This document shows positions 36,295 to 47,907 of a stretch of 64,000 bases of DNA, piece by piece. A program made the translations under genes and the position numbers. The notes below the pieces were generated by a model. It was not told the DNA's origin and searched no databases. It saw nothing but the letters and a program-made list of their open reading frames with translations. The stretch spans positions 165,702 through 229,701 of the forward strand of contig NZ_QAYC01000006.1 of the NCBI RefSeq assembly GCF_003053725.1, written 5' to 3'. This DNA is from Rhodovulum kholense (lineage in GTDB: Bacteria > Pseudomonadota > Alphaproteobacteria > Rhodobacterales > Rhodobacteraceae). The first letter of the stretch is position 1. Every line of letters starts with the position of its first letter.

Positions 36295-39237
36295 ATGGCA
36301 AAGAAGATGCTCATCGACGCCACCCACGCGGAAGAAACCCGCGTTGTCGTGGTGGACGGAAACAAGGTTGACGAGTTCGATTTCGAGTCGGTCAACAAGC
36401 GCCAGCTCGCTGGCAATATCTATCTAGCGAAAGTCACCCGGGTCGAGCCGTCGCTCCAGGCGGCCTTCGTCGATTACGGCGGAAACCGTCACGGCTTCCT
36501 GGCCTTCTCGGAAATCCATCCCGACTATTACCAGATCCCGGTCGCCGACCGCGAGGCCCTGCTGGCCGAGGAACGCGCGCTGGCCGAGGACCTCGATGAT
36601 GAAGATGGCGAGGGCGACAAGCCCAAGCGTCGCGGCCGGTCGCGCCGCAAGCCGCGCTCGGGCAGTGGGGCGTCGGGCCCCGCTGTTGCCTCCGGCGATC
36701 AGGCCGATGAGGGCGCGTTCGACACCGAAGACGGGGACGAGGATCCCGCAGACGAGATCGAGGAACTCTCCGCGTCCGCCGAGCATGCGGACGACGACAG
36801 CGCGTCCGCACCCGACGCCGAAGAGGCCGAGGCGCCTTCCGATGCGGATTCCGACGACGACGCGGACAACCCTGAGACGGATGCCGCCGAAGCGGCGGAC
36901 GGCGACGAGGGGGAGGACGACGATACCCCGCCCACCGTCATGGCGATGACGGCCCATAGCGACGATCCGGTCGAGACCCGCGAGCCGGGCGCCGGCATTC
37001 CCGGCATGGACGTGGTCGATCTGGGCGAGGACGACGAAACCGCGGGCGATCTGGCCGACGAACCGTCTTCGGAAAGCGCCTCCGAGGGCCGCAAGTCCTC
37101 GTCGCGCCGCCGCCGTCGCGGATCGCGCAAGAAGACCGACGAGGCTGAGGATGAGGCGCCCGCCGTGCCCGCCGCCGAGGCGGACGATGAGGGTCCCGAA
37201 GAGGTGCATCACGACGACCAGATCGAGTCGGTCGCCGAAGAAGACGTCACCGAAGAGATCCGTCCGCGCAAGCCGCGCGCCCGGCGCTACAAGATCCAGG
37301 AAGTGATCAAGGTCCGGCAGATCATGCTGGTCCAGGTCGTCAAGGAAGAGCGCGGCAACAAGGGCGCGGCGCTGACCACCTACCTGTCGCTGGCTGGCCG
37401 CTACTGTGTGCTGATGCCGAACACGGCGCGGGGCGGCGGGATCAGCCGCAAGATCACCAACGCCGTCGACCGCAAGAAGCTGAAGGAAATCGCCTCGGAG
37501 CTGGACGTTCCGGAAGGCGCGGGCCTGATCATCCGGACTGCGGGCGCCAAGCGCACCAAGTCCGAGGTCAAGCGCGACTACGAATACCTGCAGCGGCTCT
37601 GGGAACAGATCCGGGAACTGACGCTGAAATCCATCGCGCCCGCGCCGATCTACGAGGAAGGCGACCTGATCAAGCGTTCGATCCGCGACCTCTATAGCCG
37701 CGAGATCGACGAGGTTCTGGTGGAAGGCGAGGGCGGCTATCGTCTGGCCAAGGACTTCATGAAGATGATCATGCCGTCCCACGCCAAGAACGTGAAGCAC
37801 TACACCGACCCCATGCCGCTTTTCGCGCGCTATCAGGTCGAAAGCTATCTGTCGTCGATGTTCAACCCGGTGGTGCAGCTGCGGTCTGGCGGCTACATCG
37901 TGATCGGCGTGACCGAGGCGCTGGTCGCCATCGACGTCAACTCGGGCCGGGCCACCAAGGAAGGCTCGATCGAGGAGACCGCGCTCAAGACCAACCTCGA
38001 GGCCGCCGAGGAAGTGGCCCGCCAGCTGCGCCTGCGCGACCTCGCGGGGCTGATCGTCATCGACTTCATCGACATGGAAGAGCGCAAGAACAACGCGTCC
38101 GTCGAGAAGCGCCTGAAGGACAAGCTGAAAACTGACCGTGCGCGGATTCAGGTGGGCCGCATCTCTGGCTTCGGCCTTCTCGAGATGTCGCGCCAGCGTC
38201 TGCGCCCCGGCATGATCGAGGCCACGACGCAGCCCTGTCCGCATTGCCACGGTACCGGGCTGATCCGGTCTGACGACAACCTGGCGCTCAGCATCCTGCG
38301 CCAGATCGAGGAAGAGGGCGTGCGCGGCCGGTCGCGCGAGGTGTTGCTGAAGGCACCGATTGGCATCGTCAACTTCCTGATGAACCAGAAACGCGAGCAT
38401 GTCGCGCAGATCGAGGCCCGCTACGGCTTGTCGGTGCGGATCGAGGCCGATCCCTTCCTGATCTCGCCCGACTTCTCCATCGAACGGTTCAAGACCGCGA
38501 CCCGGTCGGTGCCCGAGGCGGTGACGCCGGTCGTGTCGCTGGACATGAGCGACATGCCCGACCCGGTCGAGGAGGAGGAAGAGGACGAGGCGCCGGTCGT
38601 CGAGACCGCCGCCCAGCCCGAGGCCGACGAAAAGGGTGACGACAAGCCCGGCAAGAAGCGCCGCCGCCGCCGCCGCCGCAAGAAACCCTCGCAAGGCGGG
38701 GACGACCAGAGCTTCGAGGCCGGTTCGGCCGAGGACGATGCCGAGGGCGAGGATGACGGCGACGCCGGGGATCAGGCCGAAGCCAAACCGCGCGAGGCCG
38801 GCGACAGCGGGGACGAGGCCGCTCGGGCCGAGGAGAAAGCCGACGACAAGCTCCGCCGGACCCGGCGGAGCCGGTCGCGCGGCCGCAAGTCCGACCGGAC
38901 CGAGAACGAAACCGACGGGGTGACGGAGGCTGCGGCCGAGGCTGTCGAGCCGTCGGCGGAGGACCTGCCCGCACCGGCGCCCGAAGCTGCACCCGAACCG
39001 TCGGCCGATCCCGAACCGGCTGTCGAAACGGCCCTGGCGGAGGCGGAGCAGAGCCCCGAGGCCACCACCGGGACCACCACCGGGATCGCGGATGCGCCCG
39101 AGCCGGTGGAGCCCGCAGACCCCGTGGCCGAAGCCCCTTCGGAGGCGCAGCCCGAGCCTGAAACGCAGGCTGAAGAGCCTCAAGCCGACGAGTCCGACGC
39201 GCCCAAGCGGCGCGGCTGGTGGTCGCTCGGTCGCTGA
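36295..39237 (+). CDS. rne: Ribonuclease E
   Basis: A 980-residue endoribonuclease, core of the RNA degradosome. N-terminal RNase H-like/S1 part: MAKKMLIDATHAEETRVVVV, NIYLAKVTRVEPSLQAAFVDYG. The S1 domain is split by a ~225-residue Asp/Glu/Ser-rich insertion (about residues 97-323). Then VMPNT-type and EVDEVLVEGEGG-type core follow. The catalytic aspartates are in VAIDVNSGRATKEG and LIVIDFIDMEERKNN, and the zinc-link is CPHCHGTG near 648. The last ~220 residues are low-complexity, with alternating basic (RRRRRRRKKP) and acidic runs, a scaffold for partners and RNA. ATG at 36295 has AAAGAGA upstream. Confidence 0.95.
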   Translation: MAKKMLIDATHAEETRVVVVDGNKVDEFDFESVNKRQLAGNIYLAKVTRVEPSLQAAFVDYGGNRHGFLAFSEIHPDYYQIPVADREALLAEERALAEDLDDEDGEGDKPKRRGRSRRKPRSGSGASGPAVASGDQADEGAFDTEDGDEDPADEIEELSASAEHADDDSASAPDAEEAEAPSDADSDDDADNPETDAAEAADGDEGEDDDTPPTVMAMTAHSDDPVETREPGAGIPGMDVVDLGEDDETAGDLADEPSSESASEGRKSSSRRRRRGSRKKTDEAEDEAPAVPAAEADDEGPEEVHHDDQIESVAEEDVTEEIRPRKPRARRYKIQEVIKVRQIMLVQVVKEERGNKGAALTTYLSLAGRYCVLMPNTARGGGISRKITNAVDRKKLKEIASELDVPEGAGLIIRTAGAKRTKSEVKRDYEYLQRLWEQIRELTLKSIAPAPIYEEGDLIKRSIRDLYSREIDEVLVEGEGGYRLAKDFMKMIMPSHAKNVKHYTDPMPLFARYQVESYLSSMFNPVVQLRSGGYIVIGVTEALVAIDVNSGRATKEGSIEETALKTNLEAAEEVARQLRLRDLAGLIVIDFIDMEERKNNASVEKRLKDKLKTDRARIQVGRISGFGLLEMSRQRLRPGMIEATTQPCPHCHGTGLIRSDDNLALSILRQIEEEGVRGRSREVLLKAPIGIVNFLMNQKREHVAQIEARYGLSVRIEADPFLISPDFSIERFKTATRSVPEAVTPVVSLDMSDMPDPVEEEEEDEAPVVETAAQPEADEKGDDKPGKKRRRRRRRKKPSQGGDDQSFEAGSAEDDAEGEDDGDAGDQAEAKPREAGDSGDEAARAEEKADDKLRRTRRSRSRGRKSDRTENETDGVTEAAAEAVEPSAEDLPAPAPEAAPEPSADPEPAVETALAEAEQSPEATTGTTTGIADAPEPVEPADPVAEAPSEAQPEPETQAEEPQADESDAPKRRGWWSLGR

Positions 39238-39272
39238 CCGGCGGCACCGGGAAGACCTACAGGCACGGTCAA

Positions 39273-39299
39273 GGCCCGGCGCCCTTCGGGGGCCGGGCC
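39273..39299. terminator. Hairpin between convergent rne and tusA-like genes
   Basis: GGCCCGGCGCCC pairs with GGGGGCCGGGCC around a TTCG loop, 12 bp with one mismatch. The UUCG-type loop is very stable. Only weak T-richness follows on the plus strand (TAACCTTTCC). Its right arm ends at the stop codon of the minus-strand gene, so it may end both convergent transcripts. Confidence 0.55.
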
Positions 39300-39538
39300 T
39301 AACCTTTCCGGATCAGGTAAAGCGTGGCGCCCGCCGAGTCCTGGTCGTCGTCCTCGGCCGCGATCAGCGCGTGCCCGGCCTCGCGGCAGAAATGCGGAAT
39401 GTCGATCACCGCGACCGGGTCGTCCGCCCGGAGCCGCAGAAGGCCCCCGGGCGCGAGACCGGCCAGGGCCTTGCGCGCCCGCAACACCGGAAGTGGGCAT
39501 TTCAGTCCCCGCACGTCGATTTCGATCTCTTCCGCCAT
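39299..39538 (-). CDS. TusA family sulfurtransferase
   Basis: A 79-residue SirA/TusA-type protein: VRGLKCPLPVLRARKALAGL with the persulfide-carrying Cys15 in the CPxP motif, then LRADDPVAVIDIPHFCREAG. The ATG at 39538 fits the family length. TusA proteins pass sulfur from a cysteine desulfurase to tRNA thiolation or sulfur-oxidation enzymes. Its divergent neighbour, ccdA, also deals with thiol chemistry. Confidence 0.88.
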   Translation of the reverse strand: MAEEIEIDVRGLKCPLPVLRARKALAGLAPGGLLRLRADDPVAVIDIPHFCREAGHALIAAEDDDQDSAGATLYLIRKG

Positions 39539-39668
39539 GGCGCCGCGCTTAGGCCCGATGCGCCCACATGTCCACGGCTTTGTGAGACCGTCGCCCGTGA
39601 CGAATGAACCGGCTTCGGCTAGGACCGAAGCGAGGTCAAGAGACCGGGGACCGGGCGACGGAGGGGCA

Positions 39669-40421
39669 ATGTTCGGAATCGAGCTGATCGACGCGGGGCT
39701 TCTGCCCGCCATGCTGGTGGCGCTGGCGGCGGGCCTGCTGAGCTTTCTCAGCCCCTGCGTGCTGCCAATCGTGCCGCCCTACCTGGCCTATATGGGCGGG
39801 ATCACGATGGGCGAACTGACCGCGGCCGGGGCGGCACGGCGGCGTGCGACGGTAGCCGCGCTCTTTTTCGTGCTGGGGCTTTCGACCGTGTTCCTGCTGC
39901 TGGGGTTCACCGCCTCGGCCTTCGGGGCATTCTTCCTGCAGAACCAGACGCTTTTCGCCCGGGTATCGGGCGCGGTGGTGATCGTCTTCGGTCTGCATTT
40001 CCTGCATGTCTTCCGGATTCCGCTGCTGGACCGCGAGATGCGGGTCGATGCGGGCGATCGCGGCGGCTCGGCTCTTGGGGCCTATCTGCTGGGACTGGCC
40101 TTTGCTTTCGGATGGACTCCCTGCATCGGGCCGCAACTTGGCGCGATCCTGTCGCTCGCGGCCTCCGAGGCCAGCGTCTCGCGCGGGACCGTTCTGCTTG
40201 CGGTCTATGCGGCGGGGCTTGGCATTCCCTTCCTGCTGGCAGCGCTTTTCATTCAGCGGGCGATGGGGCTGATGAACCGCCTCAAGCGCCACATGGCCCT
40301 GATCGAACGCGCCATGGGCGTGTTGCTGATTGCGGTCGGGCTGGCCCTGTTGACCGGCGCGTTCAGCGCGTTCAGCTACTGGTTGCTGGAGACCTTCCCC
40401 TCGCTTGCACGCCTCGGCTGA
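39669..40421 (+). CDS. ccdA: Cytochrome c biogenesis/thiol transport protein CcdA
   Basis: A 250-residue inner-membrane protein with about six helices. It carries the two redox cysteines of the family, in LSFLSPCVLPIVPPYLAY near 29 and FGWTPCIGPQLGAIL near 155. It carries electrons from cytoplasmic thioredoxin to periplasmic acceptors that keep apocytochrome c heme-binding cysteines reduced. ATG at 39669 follows GGAGGGGC. A decayed insertion-sequence region begins after its stop. Confidence 0.93.
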   Translation: MFGIELIDAGLLPAMLVALAAGLLSFLSPCVLPIVPPYLAYMGGITMGELTAAGAARRRATVAALFFVLGLSTVFLLLGFTASAFGAFFLQNQTLFARVSGAVVIVFGLHFLHVFRIPLLDREMRVDAGDRGGSALGAYLLGLAFAFGWTPCIGPQLGAILSLAASEASVSRGTVLLAVYAAGLGIPFLLAALFIQRAMGLMNRLKRHMALIERAMGVLLIAVGLALLTGAFSAFSYWLLETFPSLARLG

Positions 40422-40529
40422 CACCGCTCCGAATTCTGCGCGACCCTGTCGAGCGCTGACCCGGGCTTCCGATGGCGCCGCCAGGCAAGTGGGAGACGGG
40501 GGAAGGATAGGGTGGTTTGTCGTGCGTGA

Positions 40530-40985
40530 AAGGTACCCGTCCATGGAGATCGGTTTCGCGGCAAGTCGCGACAAGGGATGCGATTTTTCCGATGTTTACC
40601 ACCGAGCTGTGTTCTCCGGCGAGAAGCCAATGTTTGAGGGGCAGTTTATAAAGGTCGGACAGTCTGGCCCCGTCATTCGCAGGGACCTGTGCGGAGCTGC
40701 GGGCGGCAATCGGTTCGCCACCAGAACTCGGGGTAAGCGTCGTGGCGGGATCATGGGGGCTCAGGTGGAGGGCCCTGAATTGCACGGCAGACGTGCGTCG
40801 GCTCGCTGTTGCGGATGCGCTGCGTCAATCGCCTCGTCGGGTGCTCAGAAGTGCAGGTGCGGCAGGCATAGTGGGGCCGCATGGTGCCAATGAACCGCAG
40901 CCGCACGGGAGGATGGTGTCGAGCCCTTCCGTCCGGTTCTTGCCAATCTTGCGCATGCGTCCGCAGTCAAAGGCATTGTCGCGAT
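40530..40985 (-). pseudogene. IS66-type transposase (TnpC) remnants
   Basis: On the minus strand 40985-40865 reads CGRMRKIGKNRTEGLD and, after a shift of frame, VRLRFIGTMRPHYACRTCT, matching the zinc-finger-like region of IS66 TnpC. Frameshifts and missing flanks show it is dead. Further down, 40690-40570 reads LKHWLLAGEHSSVVNIGKI then ASLVATCR, which resembles the C-terminal end of TnpC; that part is tentative. The order on the strand (tnpA upstream at 41389) fits one IS66 element that lost most of tnpB and tnpC. Confidence 0.6.
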
Positions 40986-41011
40986 CAGGATGCACACTCG
41001 GTCGGACCGGA

Positions 41012-41389
41012 TCATGCCAATAGCCGCAGCACGGCGGCGATCCGCTCATCCGCAGCGTCGGGCTCGAGCCGCACGGTCTCCCACGCCGACGGCGATCTCG
41101 ATGCCGCCGCCCCAACCCGTGGCAGCCGCAGGTTCCGGCGGCGCCACCATCAGCGGCACGAACTCCACGGCATCGCCCGGCGCGGGACACACGGGCTTTC
41201 CTGCGCGCGCCATTTGCCGCCAGGCTGAATTATGGCTTGCCGGAAGCCCGTGCCGCGCGGCCAGGTCGTTCACGGTCGCGTCCGGACGCAATGTGTCGGC
41301 CACAATCTTCACCTTCAGGTCATCGGGCACTTCCGGTTCCGCCGCTGGCTCTCGCGCTGGTTCGTGAGAACCTCAAAATGCGCTTTCAT
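41012..41389 (-). pseudogene. IS66-type TnpA with two frameshifts
   Basis: Reading from ATG 41389: MKAHFEVLTNQRESQRRNRK, then after a missing G the next frame gives PDDLKVKIVADTLRPDATVN and LAARHGLPASHNSAWRQMAR. After an extra G near 41062 a third frame gives TVRLEPDAADERIAAVLRLL, then A and TGA at 41012. All three pieces are the IS66 OrfA (TnpA) accessory protein in order. An ATG overlapping the stop begins what looks like tnpB but is cut after about 12 residues. The element is inactive. Confidence 0.75.
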
Positions 41390-41860
41390 TGAGAAAGTCA
41401 CTCTCTGCGCTTCGCAGGAAATGAGATCTCCGAACTGCCCTCTCATAAACAGGTGGGGCGGGAACACCGCACTCAACTCAGGCGTGACCCCGAGCGATCT
41501 CCGGTTCCCGGTTGCGGCATGCGCGTGCGGGCCGCCAGCGCGGTCGGTGGTCGGTGGTCGGTGTATCGGGATGACCCTCCTTGTCCGCCGGAGCCAGATC
41601 GCTGTCACGCTGAGGGGATGACAATTGCGGGAACGCCGACCCTTCGACGTTTCTGGTCGCGGTTGCTTCGCACGGCATCGGCAGACGTATTTGAGGCGAA
41701 ACCAATCCTGCGCAAAAGGCAAGCATGCGGCGGTTCCAGCGATCCGGGCTGTGCATGAAACGGGCTTCAAACGATGACAGTCCATTAGGGTCGGGACCCA
41801 CTGATTTGCTTGATGCCGCTCTGTCGGCGTGATTCACGCTCCCAAACAGGTGAGGGCTTC
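41390..41860. other. Unassigned stretch inside the IS graveyard
   Basis: About 470 bp between IS66 and IS5-type fragments. No recognisable protein in any frame; composition is closer to 58-60 percent GC by eye, lower than the flanking genes, which agrees with mobile-element origin. GGTCGGTGGTCGGTGGTCGG near 41550 is a short direct repeat. Confidence 0.4.
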
Positions 41861-41932
41861 ATGACCAATCCTTTCTGGCTGACGGACGAACGGATGGAGC
41901 GGGTGAAACCTTCGTCGGGAAAACAGGCCCCC
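41861..41932 (+). pseudogene. IS5-type transposase, N-terminal fragment
   Basis: ATG at 41861 starts TNPFWLTDERMERVKPSSGK, the opening of IS5-family (IS1031/IS427-like) transposases, whose next residues (PRVDDRRVLSG type) are missing. The remaining C-terminal half lies 460 bp downstream from 42390. In between is an IS3-type remnant on the other strand, so the gene was interrupted and partly deleted. Confidence 0.65.
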
Positions 41933-42020
41933 GGACTGTTTTCTGATCCTCCAAACTCCCGAAGAGCCATGGTAAGCCTGACTTTCCCCCGCGATTAGGG
42001 GGCTGGGGCGATCCAGAATG

Positions 42021-42389
42021 TTACGGTCGAGTTTGAGTGTTGAGCGGCGACGCGGAGACCGCAAGAGTCTCAAGCGCCCGAGCGGTGGTCTTGGTCAGGA
42101 ACTCCGTTGGTGAGAGGTATCCGAGCGCCGAATGCGGGCGCGCGGTGTTGTAGTGATGGCGCCAGCGGCCGATCTCTTCGCGGGCCCGCCGCAGCTACCG
42201 GAACCAGTGCAGGTTCAGGCATTCATACCGAAACTTGCCGTTGAGGCTCTCGACGAAGGCATTCTGGACCGGCTTGCCGGGCTCGATGAACCGTAAACGC
42301 AGGCCGGTACGTTCGGACCAATCGAACATCGCCTTGCTTGTGCTTTCGAGGCCGTTGTCGAGAACGATCTCCTCGGGCATCTGAAACCC
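42021..42389 (-). pseudogene. IS3-type transposase (OrfB) C-terminal remnant
   Basis: The minus strand reads MPEEIVLDNGLESTSKAMFD, then WSERTGLRLRFIEPGKPVQN, AFVESLNGKFRYECLNLHWF, followed by an in-frame TAG (42195-42197). In the same frame it continues REEIGRWRHHYNTARPHSAL and GYLSPTEFLTKTTARALETL to TAA at 42021. This is the integrase catalytic C-terminus of IS3-family OrfB with a nonsense mutation and no N-terminus. It lies exactly between the two IS5 pieces. Confidence 0.8.
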
Positions 42390-42844
42390 CATCGCACGGC
42401 GTCGAGCCTGCAGCGCGAAGGGGGCACGGGCCTGACTGGCAGGACCAAGGGCGGCTTGAACACCAAACTGCATGCCGTAACGGACGCCAGAGGCCCTCCA
42501 GTCAAGTGCTTCATGACGACCGGCCACGCCAGCGATTACACCGTTGCGGCCGTGCTGCTGAGCCGCCTGCCTCGGGGGACTGGCTGCTCGCCGACCGAGG
42601 CTATGATGCCGATTGGTTCCGAGACGACCTGAAAGAAAAGGGGATCAGGCTCTGCATCCCGGACCGAAAATCCCGCGGCAAGCCCGTCAAATACGACAAG
42701 CGCCGGTGCAAACGTCGCAACCGGAGAGAGATCATGCTTGACAGGCTCAAGGACGGACCGCGAGCAGCGACACGTTAGGACAGAGGCCCAAGGGTTTTCA
42801 TCTCCGCGGTCGCTCTCCCTGCCACCGTCATGTTCTGGCTTTGA
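42390..42844 (+). pseudogene. IS5-type transposase, C-terminal fragment
   Basis: From 42390: HRTASSLQREGG, GRTKGGLNTKLHAVTDARGP, KCFMTTGHASDYTVAAVLLS, then a shift of frame near 42570 and GDWLLADRGYDADWFRDDLK, GIRLCIPDRKSRGKPVKYDK, RRNRREIMLDRLKDGPRAAT. A TAG at 42776 replaces the usual Tyr codon, and the frame then continues to FISAVALPATVMFWL and TGA at 42844. It holds the DDE-domain end of an IS5 transposase with one frameshift and one nonsense change. Confidence 0.8.
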
Positions 42845-42909
42845 CGATCAATGTGTCCGGAGCCTGGCAGCGGGCCGCAGGAGTCCACAATCCGCTTCTT
42901 GCGTTCGTG

Positions 42910-42942
42910 CAAATTAAAGGCGCGGCGGAGAACCGCCGCGCC
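42910..42942 (-). terminator. Intrinsic terminator of clpA
   Basis: A perfect 10-bp stem GGCGCGGCGG/CCGCCGCGCC with a 4-nt loop at 42919-42942. Read on the minus strand it is followed by TTTAATTT, 30 bp after the clpA stop. It also marks the right edge of the IS region. Confidence 0.85.
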
Positions 42943-42971
42943 TCTTTTCCGCGAAAGGGATTGTCTGCCGC

Positions 42972-45308
<2,337 letters not shown>

Positions 45309-45372
45309 GGGACGTGCTCCTTTCCTTCTGTGGCAGAGGCGGGCATTGCCGTTCCTCCACCTTGGCCCCTTA

Positions 45373-45407
45373 GGATTAAGTTTTGGTGTTTGTTGGCCTG
45401 CTTCAAG
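45373..45407 (-). promoter_or_regulatory. Possible heat-shock-type promoter of clpA
   Basis: On the minus strand CTTGAA at 45402-45407 matches the sigma-32 -35 element; an AT-rich stretch follows but no good CCCCAT-type -10 was found at the expected distance. It lies about 95 bp before the GTG start. Low-confidence call. Confidence 0.25.
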
Positions 45408-45483
45408 TTTTTTCTGTTCAAAACTTGGACGCCGTTTCCGGTTCGCCCGGTTTTTCGGCAGGGCCGCCGGGGCGGCGCGGGCC

Positions 45484-46245
45484 TCAGAACCTGTCCTTGC
45501 GCGCGCGGATCTCGGTGAAGACCTCGACATCGGCGGCGGTCTCCAGGCCCAGCGCCGCCTTCAGCTCGGGTTTGCCTGCGCGCAGGAAGGGATTGGTTGC
45601 GAGTTCGACGGAAAGCGGCACCGGTACGGTCGGACGGCCCTCGGCGCGGAGCCGGTCGATTTCGGCCGAACGGGCGCGAAGCGCGTCGTTGCCGGGCTCG
45701 ACGGTCATGGCGAAGCGGGCATTCGCTGATGTATATTCGTGGCCTGAGAAAACAAGGGTCTCGGGCGGCAGCGCGGCCAGTTTCGTCAGGCTGTCCCACA
45801 TCATCGCGGGCGTGCCCTCGAACAACCGGCCGCAGCCCAGGGCCATCAGGCTGTCGGCGGTGAAGACCGCGTTTCCGCCGGCAAAGAGGTAGGCGACGTG
45901 ACCGAGCGTGTGGCCGGGCACCGCGACCACCTCGGCCTCGGCCGGGCCCTCGCCGATGCGGTCGCCTTCGGCCAGCGCCCGGTCGAGCGGCGGCAGCCGC
46001 GCCGTCTCGGCCGCCGGACCCATCACCTGTGCACCGAAACGTGTCCGCAGTTCGGCGACGCCGCCCACGTGGTCGTGATGGTGATGGGTGATCAGAATCG
46101 CATCAAGGCCCCAGCCGCGCGACTCCAGCGCCTCGGCAATCGGGCCCGCCTCGGGCGCGTCGATCAGAAGGGCCCCGCCGGGTCCTTTCACGAGATAGGC
46201 GTAGTTATCGCTGAGGCAGGGGACGGTGACGATCTCTAGGGGCAT
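45484..46245 (-). CDS. gloB: Hydroxyacylglutathione hydrolase (glyoxalase II)
   Basis: A 253-residue binuclear metallo-beta-lactamase-fold enzyme that splits S-lactoylglutathione to lactate and glutathione, completing methylglyoxal detoxification. The metal motif [10 protein letters not shown] is near residue 53, [11 protein letters not shown] near 110, [17 protein letters not shown] near 130, and [14 protein letters not shown] near 165 carries further ligands. ATG at 46245 is the first in-frame start compatible with the family ([19 protein letters not shown]). Divergent from the methyltransferase gene. Confidence 0.95.
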   Translation of the reverse strand: MPLEIVTVPCLSDNYAYLVKGPGGALLIDAPEAGPIAEALESRGWGLDAILITHHHHDHVGGVAELRTRFGAQVMGPAAETARLPPLDRALAEGDRIGEGPAEAEVVAVPGHTLGHVAYLFAGGNAVFTADSLMALGCGRLFEGTPAMMWDSLTKLAALPPETLVFSGHEYTSANARFAMTVEPGNDALRARSAEIDRLRAEGRPTVPVPLSVELATNPFLRAGKPELKAALGLETAADVEVFTEIRARKDRF

Positions 46246-46311
46246 GGCATTCTCGTTCGTCTTGGTTATCTTGGAACCCGAGACCCAAAGCCCAGAGGCA
46301 GCCGCGCGGCA

Positions 46312-47058
46312 ATGCATCTCGACGTTCTGGACCTGAGGAACTTCTACTACCGCACCAATCTGGGGCGCGTGGCGCAGAGGGCAATCCGCGAGCAGGTGCG
46401 CGAGATCTGGCCCGAGGCCAAGGGCCAGACGGTCGCGGGCTTCGGTTTTGCGGTGCCGCTGCTGCGGCCGCTCAGGGCCAGCGCGCGCCGGGTGGTGGCG
46501 CTGATGCCCGGCCAGCAGGGGGTGATGCCCTGGCCTGCGGGCGAGGAAAACGTCTCGGTCCTGTGCGAAGAAACCGCCTGGCCGCTGCCCGACGGGTTCG
46601 TCGACAAGCTGGTGCTGCTGCACGGTCTTGAAACCAGCGAACATCCGGGCGCGGTGCTTGAGGAATCGCTGCGGGTTCTCAGGCCCGGGGGCAGGGCGCT
46701 TTTCATCGTGCCGAACCGGTCGGGCCTTTGGGCCCGTCGGGACGGCACGCCGTTCGGGTTCGGCCGGCCCTACAGTTCCGGCCAGCTCGAGGCGCAATTG
46801 CGTCAGCACGGGTTCGAACCCGAGGCCCATCGCGCCGCCTTGTTTTCGCCGCCGACCGCCAGGCGATTCTGGCTTAAAACCGCCGGGATCTGGGAAAACG
46901 CAGGGCAACGCATGTCTGCCTATTATGCGGGCGGCGTGCTGATGGTTGAGGCGACCAAAAGAGTCTACCGGCCGACGGGGCTGGCGACAAAGGATCCGCG
47001 GCCCCGGCCGCTGCGCATTCTCGATGGTTTGCCCCAGCCCGGCGCCGAACCCGCCTGA
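46312..47058 (+). CDS. SAM-dependent methyltransferase (Methyltransf_11 type)
   Basis: A 248-residue class I methyltransferase. The usual glycine loop is degenerate ([18 protein letters not shown]), followed by [20 protein letters not shown] and [20 protein letters not shown], the post-motif region. C-terminal [20 protein letters not shown] is common in alphaproteobacterial homologues that lie next to gloB. Substrate unknown. 66 bp separate it from gloB on the other strand. Confidence 0.82.
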   Translation: MHLDVLDLRNFYYRTNLGRVAQRAIREQVREIWPEAKGQTVAGFGFAVPLLRPLRASARRVVALMPGQQGVMPWPAGEENVSVLCEETAWPLPDGFVDKLVLLHGLETSEHPGAVLEESLRVLRPGGRALFIVPNRSGLWARRDGTPFGFGRPYSSGQLEAQLRQHGFEPEAHRAALFSPPTARRFWLKTAGIWENAGQRMSAYYAGGVLMVEATKRVYRPTGLATKDPRPRPLRILDGLPQPGAEPA

Positions 47059-47214
47059 GAGTCCAGCGGGCATGGGCTTTCGCGGTCCGCGCCGCGGCCC
47101 GAGGGCCGCCGCGCGCCGCCGCACCGGGCGCGGTTGCCCCGGCGGCACCCGAGGGTCTTGCGGCCCGTTGTGGCGTGACCGTTACCCCCTGCAACATTCT
47201 GCCGTTCTAGGCGG

Positions 47215-47243
47215 TTGCGAGGTCAATCCTCCTCTGCTACACC
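47215..47243 (+). promoter_or_regulatory. Candidate promoter of the atp operon
   Basis: TTGCGA at 47215-47220 and TACACC at 47238-47243 are spaced exactly 17 bp, a plausible housekeeping promoter about 105 bp before the atpH start. Matches are partial, so confidence is low. Confidence 0.3.
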
Positions 47244-47346
47244 CACGCCGATTTCGGAGCGTGCCCGACCGGGCGCGCCGCTTGATCTGCCCCGTCCGGG
47301 AGTTTAACGGGCATGCGAGGGGCCTTAAGACATCGGAAGGGTTGAC

Positions 47347-47907
47347 GTGTCCGAACCAGCTTCGATTTCGTCCGGCATTGCCAAGCGCTATGCCACCGCG
47401 CTGTTTGACATCACCAGGGAAGCCAATGCCATTTCCGCACTCGAAGCCGATGTCGACGCGCTCGACGCGGCCTTGGCTGAAAGCGGGGAATTTCGAGACC
47501 TGATTTCGTCGCCGATCTATTCGCGTGACGATCAGGCCCGGGCCATCGACGCCATTGCGTCGAAAATGGGGCTGGGCCGGATGATGGCGAACACGCTGCA
47601 ACTGATGGCCTCGAAACGGCGGCTGTTCGTTCTGCCGCAGATGGTCGCCGAACTGCGCGGCCTGATTGCAGAGGCCAAGGGCGAGATCAGCGCCGATGTG
47701 GTGTCGGCCCGGCCGCTGAGCGAGGCGCAACGCGCCGCGCTGGCCGCCGCGCTGAAAGAGAACGCCGGCAAGGACGTCAAGATCATTGCTTCCGTCGATG
47801 AAAGCCTCATCGGCGGCCTTATCGTAAAACTGGGCTCGAAGATGATCGACACCTCGATCCGCGCGCGGCTCAGTGCACTCCAGAACACCATGAAAGAGGT
47901 CGGATAA
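47347..47907 (+). CDS. atpH: F1Fo ATP synthase subunit delta
   Basis: A 186-residue peripheral-stalk subunit linking F1 to the Fo b subunits. Conserved [16 protein letters not shown] at the N-terminus and [20 protein letters not shown] near the C-terminus. The start is GTG at 47347. First gene of atpHAGDC; the Fo genes are absent here, as is usual in Rhodobacterales where F1 and Fo are separate operons. atpA begins directly after its stop. Confidence 0.96.
   Translation: MSEPASISSGIAKRYATALFDITREANAISALEADVDALDAALAESGEFRDLISSPIYSRDDQARAIDAIASKMGLGRMMANTLQLMASKRRLFVLPQMVAELRGLIAEAKGEISADVVSARPLSEAQRAALAAALKENAGKDVKIIASVDESLIGGLIVKLGSKMIDTSIRARLSALQNTMKEVG

Noticed and set aside
35849..36427. 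192-codon frame spanning the regulator end and the rne start
   Set aside because: It overlaps two solid genes in other frames and has no recognisable product.
40405..40893. Plus-strand 162-codon frame after ccdA
   Set aside because: It overlaps minus-strand IS66 remnants, has no RBS and no family match.
42195..42527. 110-codon frame taken as one intact protein
   Set aside because: Its first half is antisense to the IS5 fragment; only the second half is IS3 transposase, so it is a chance fusion.
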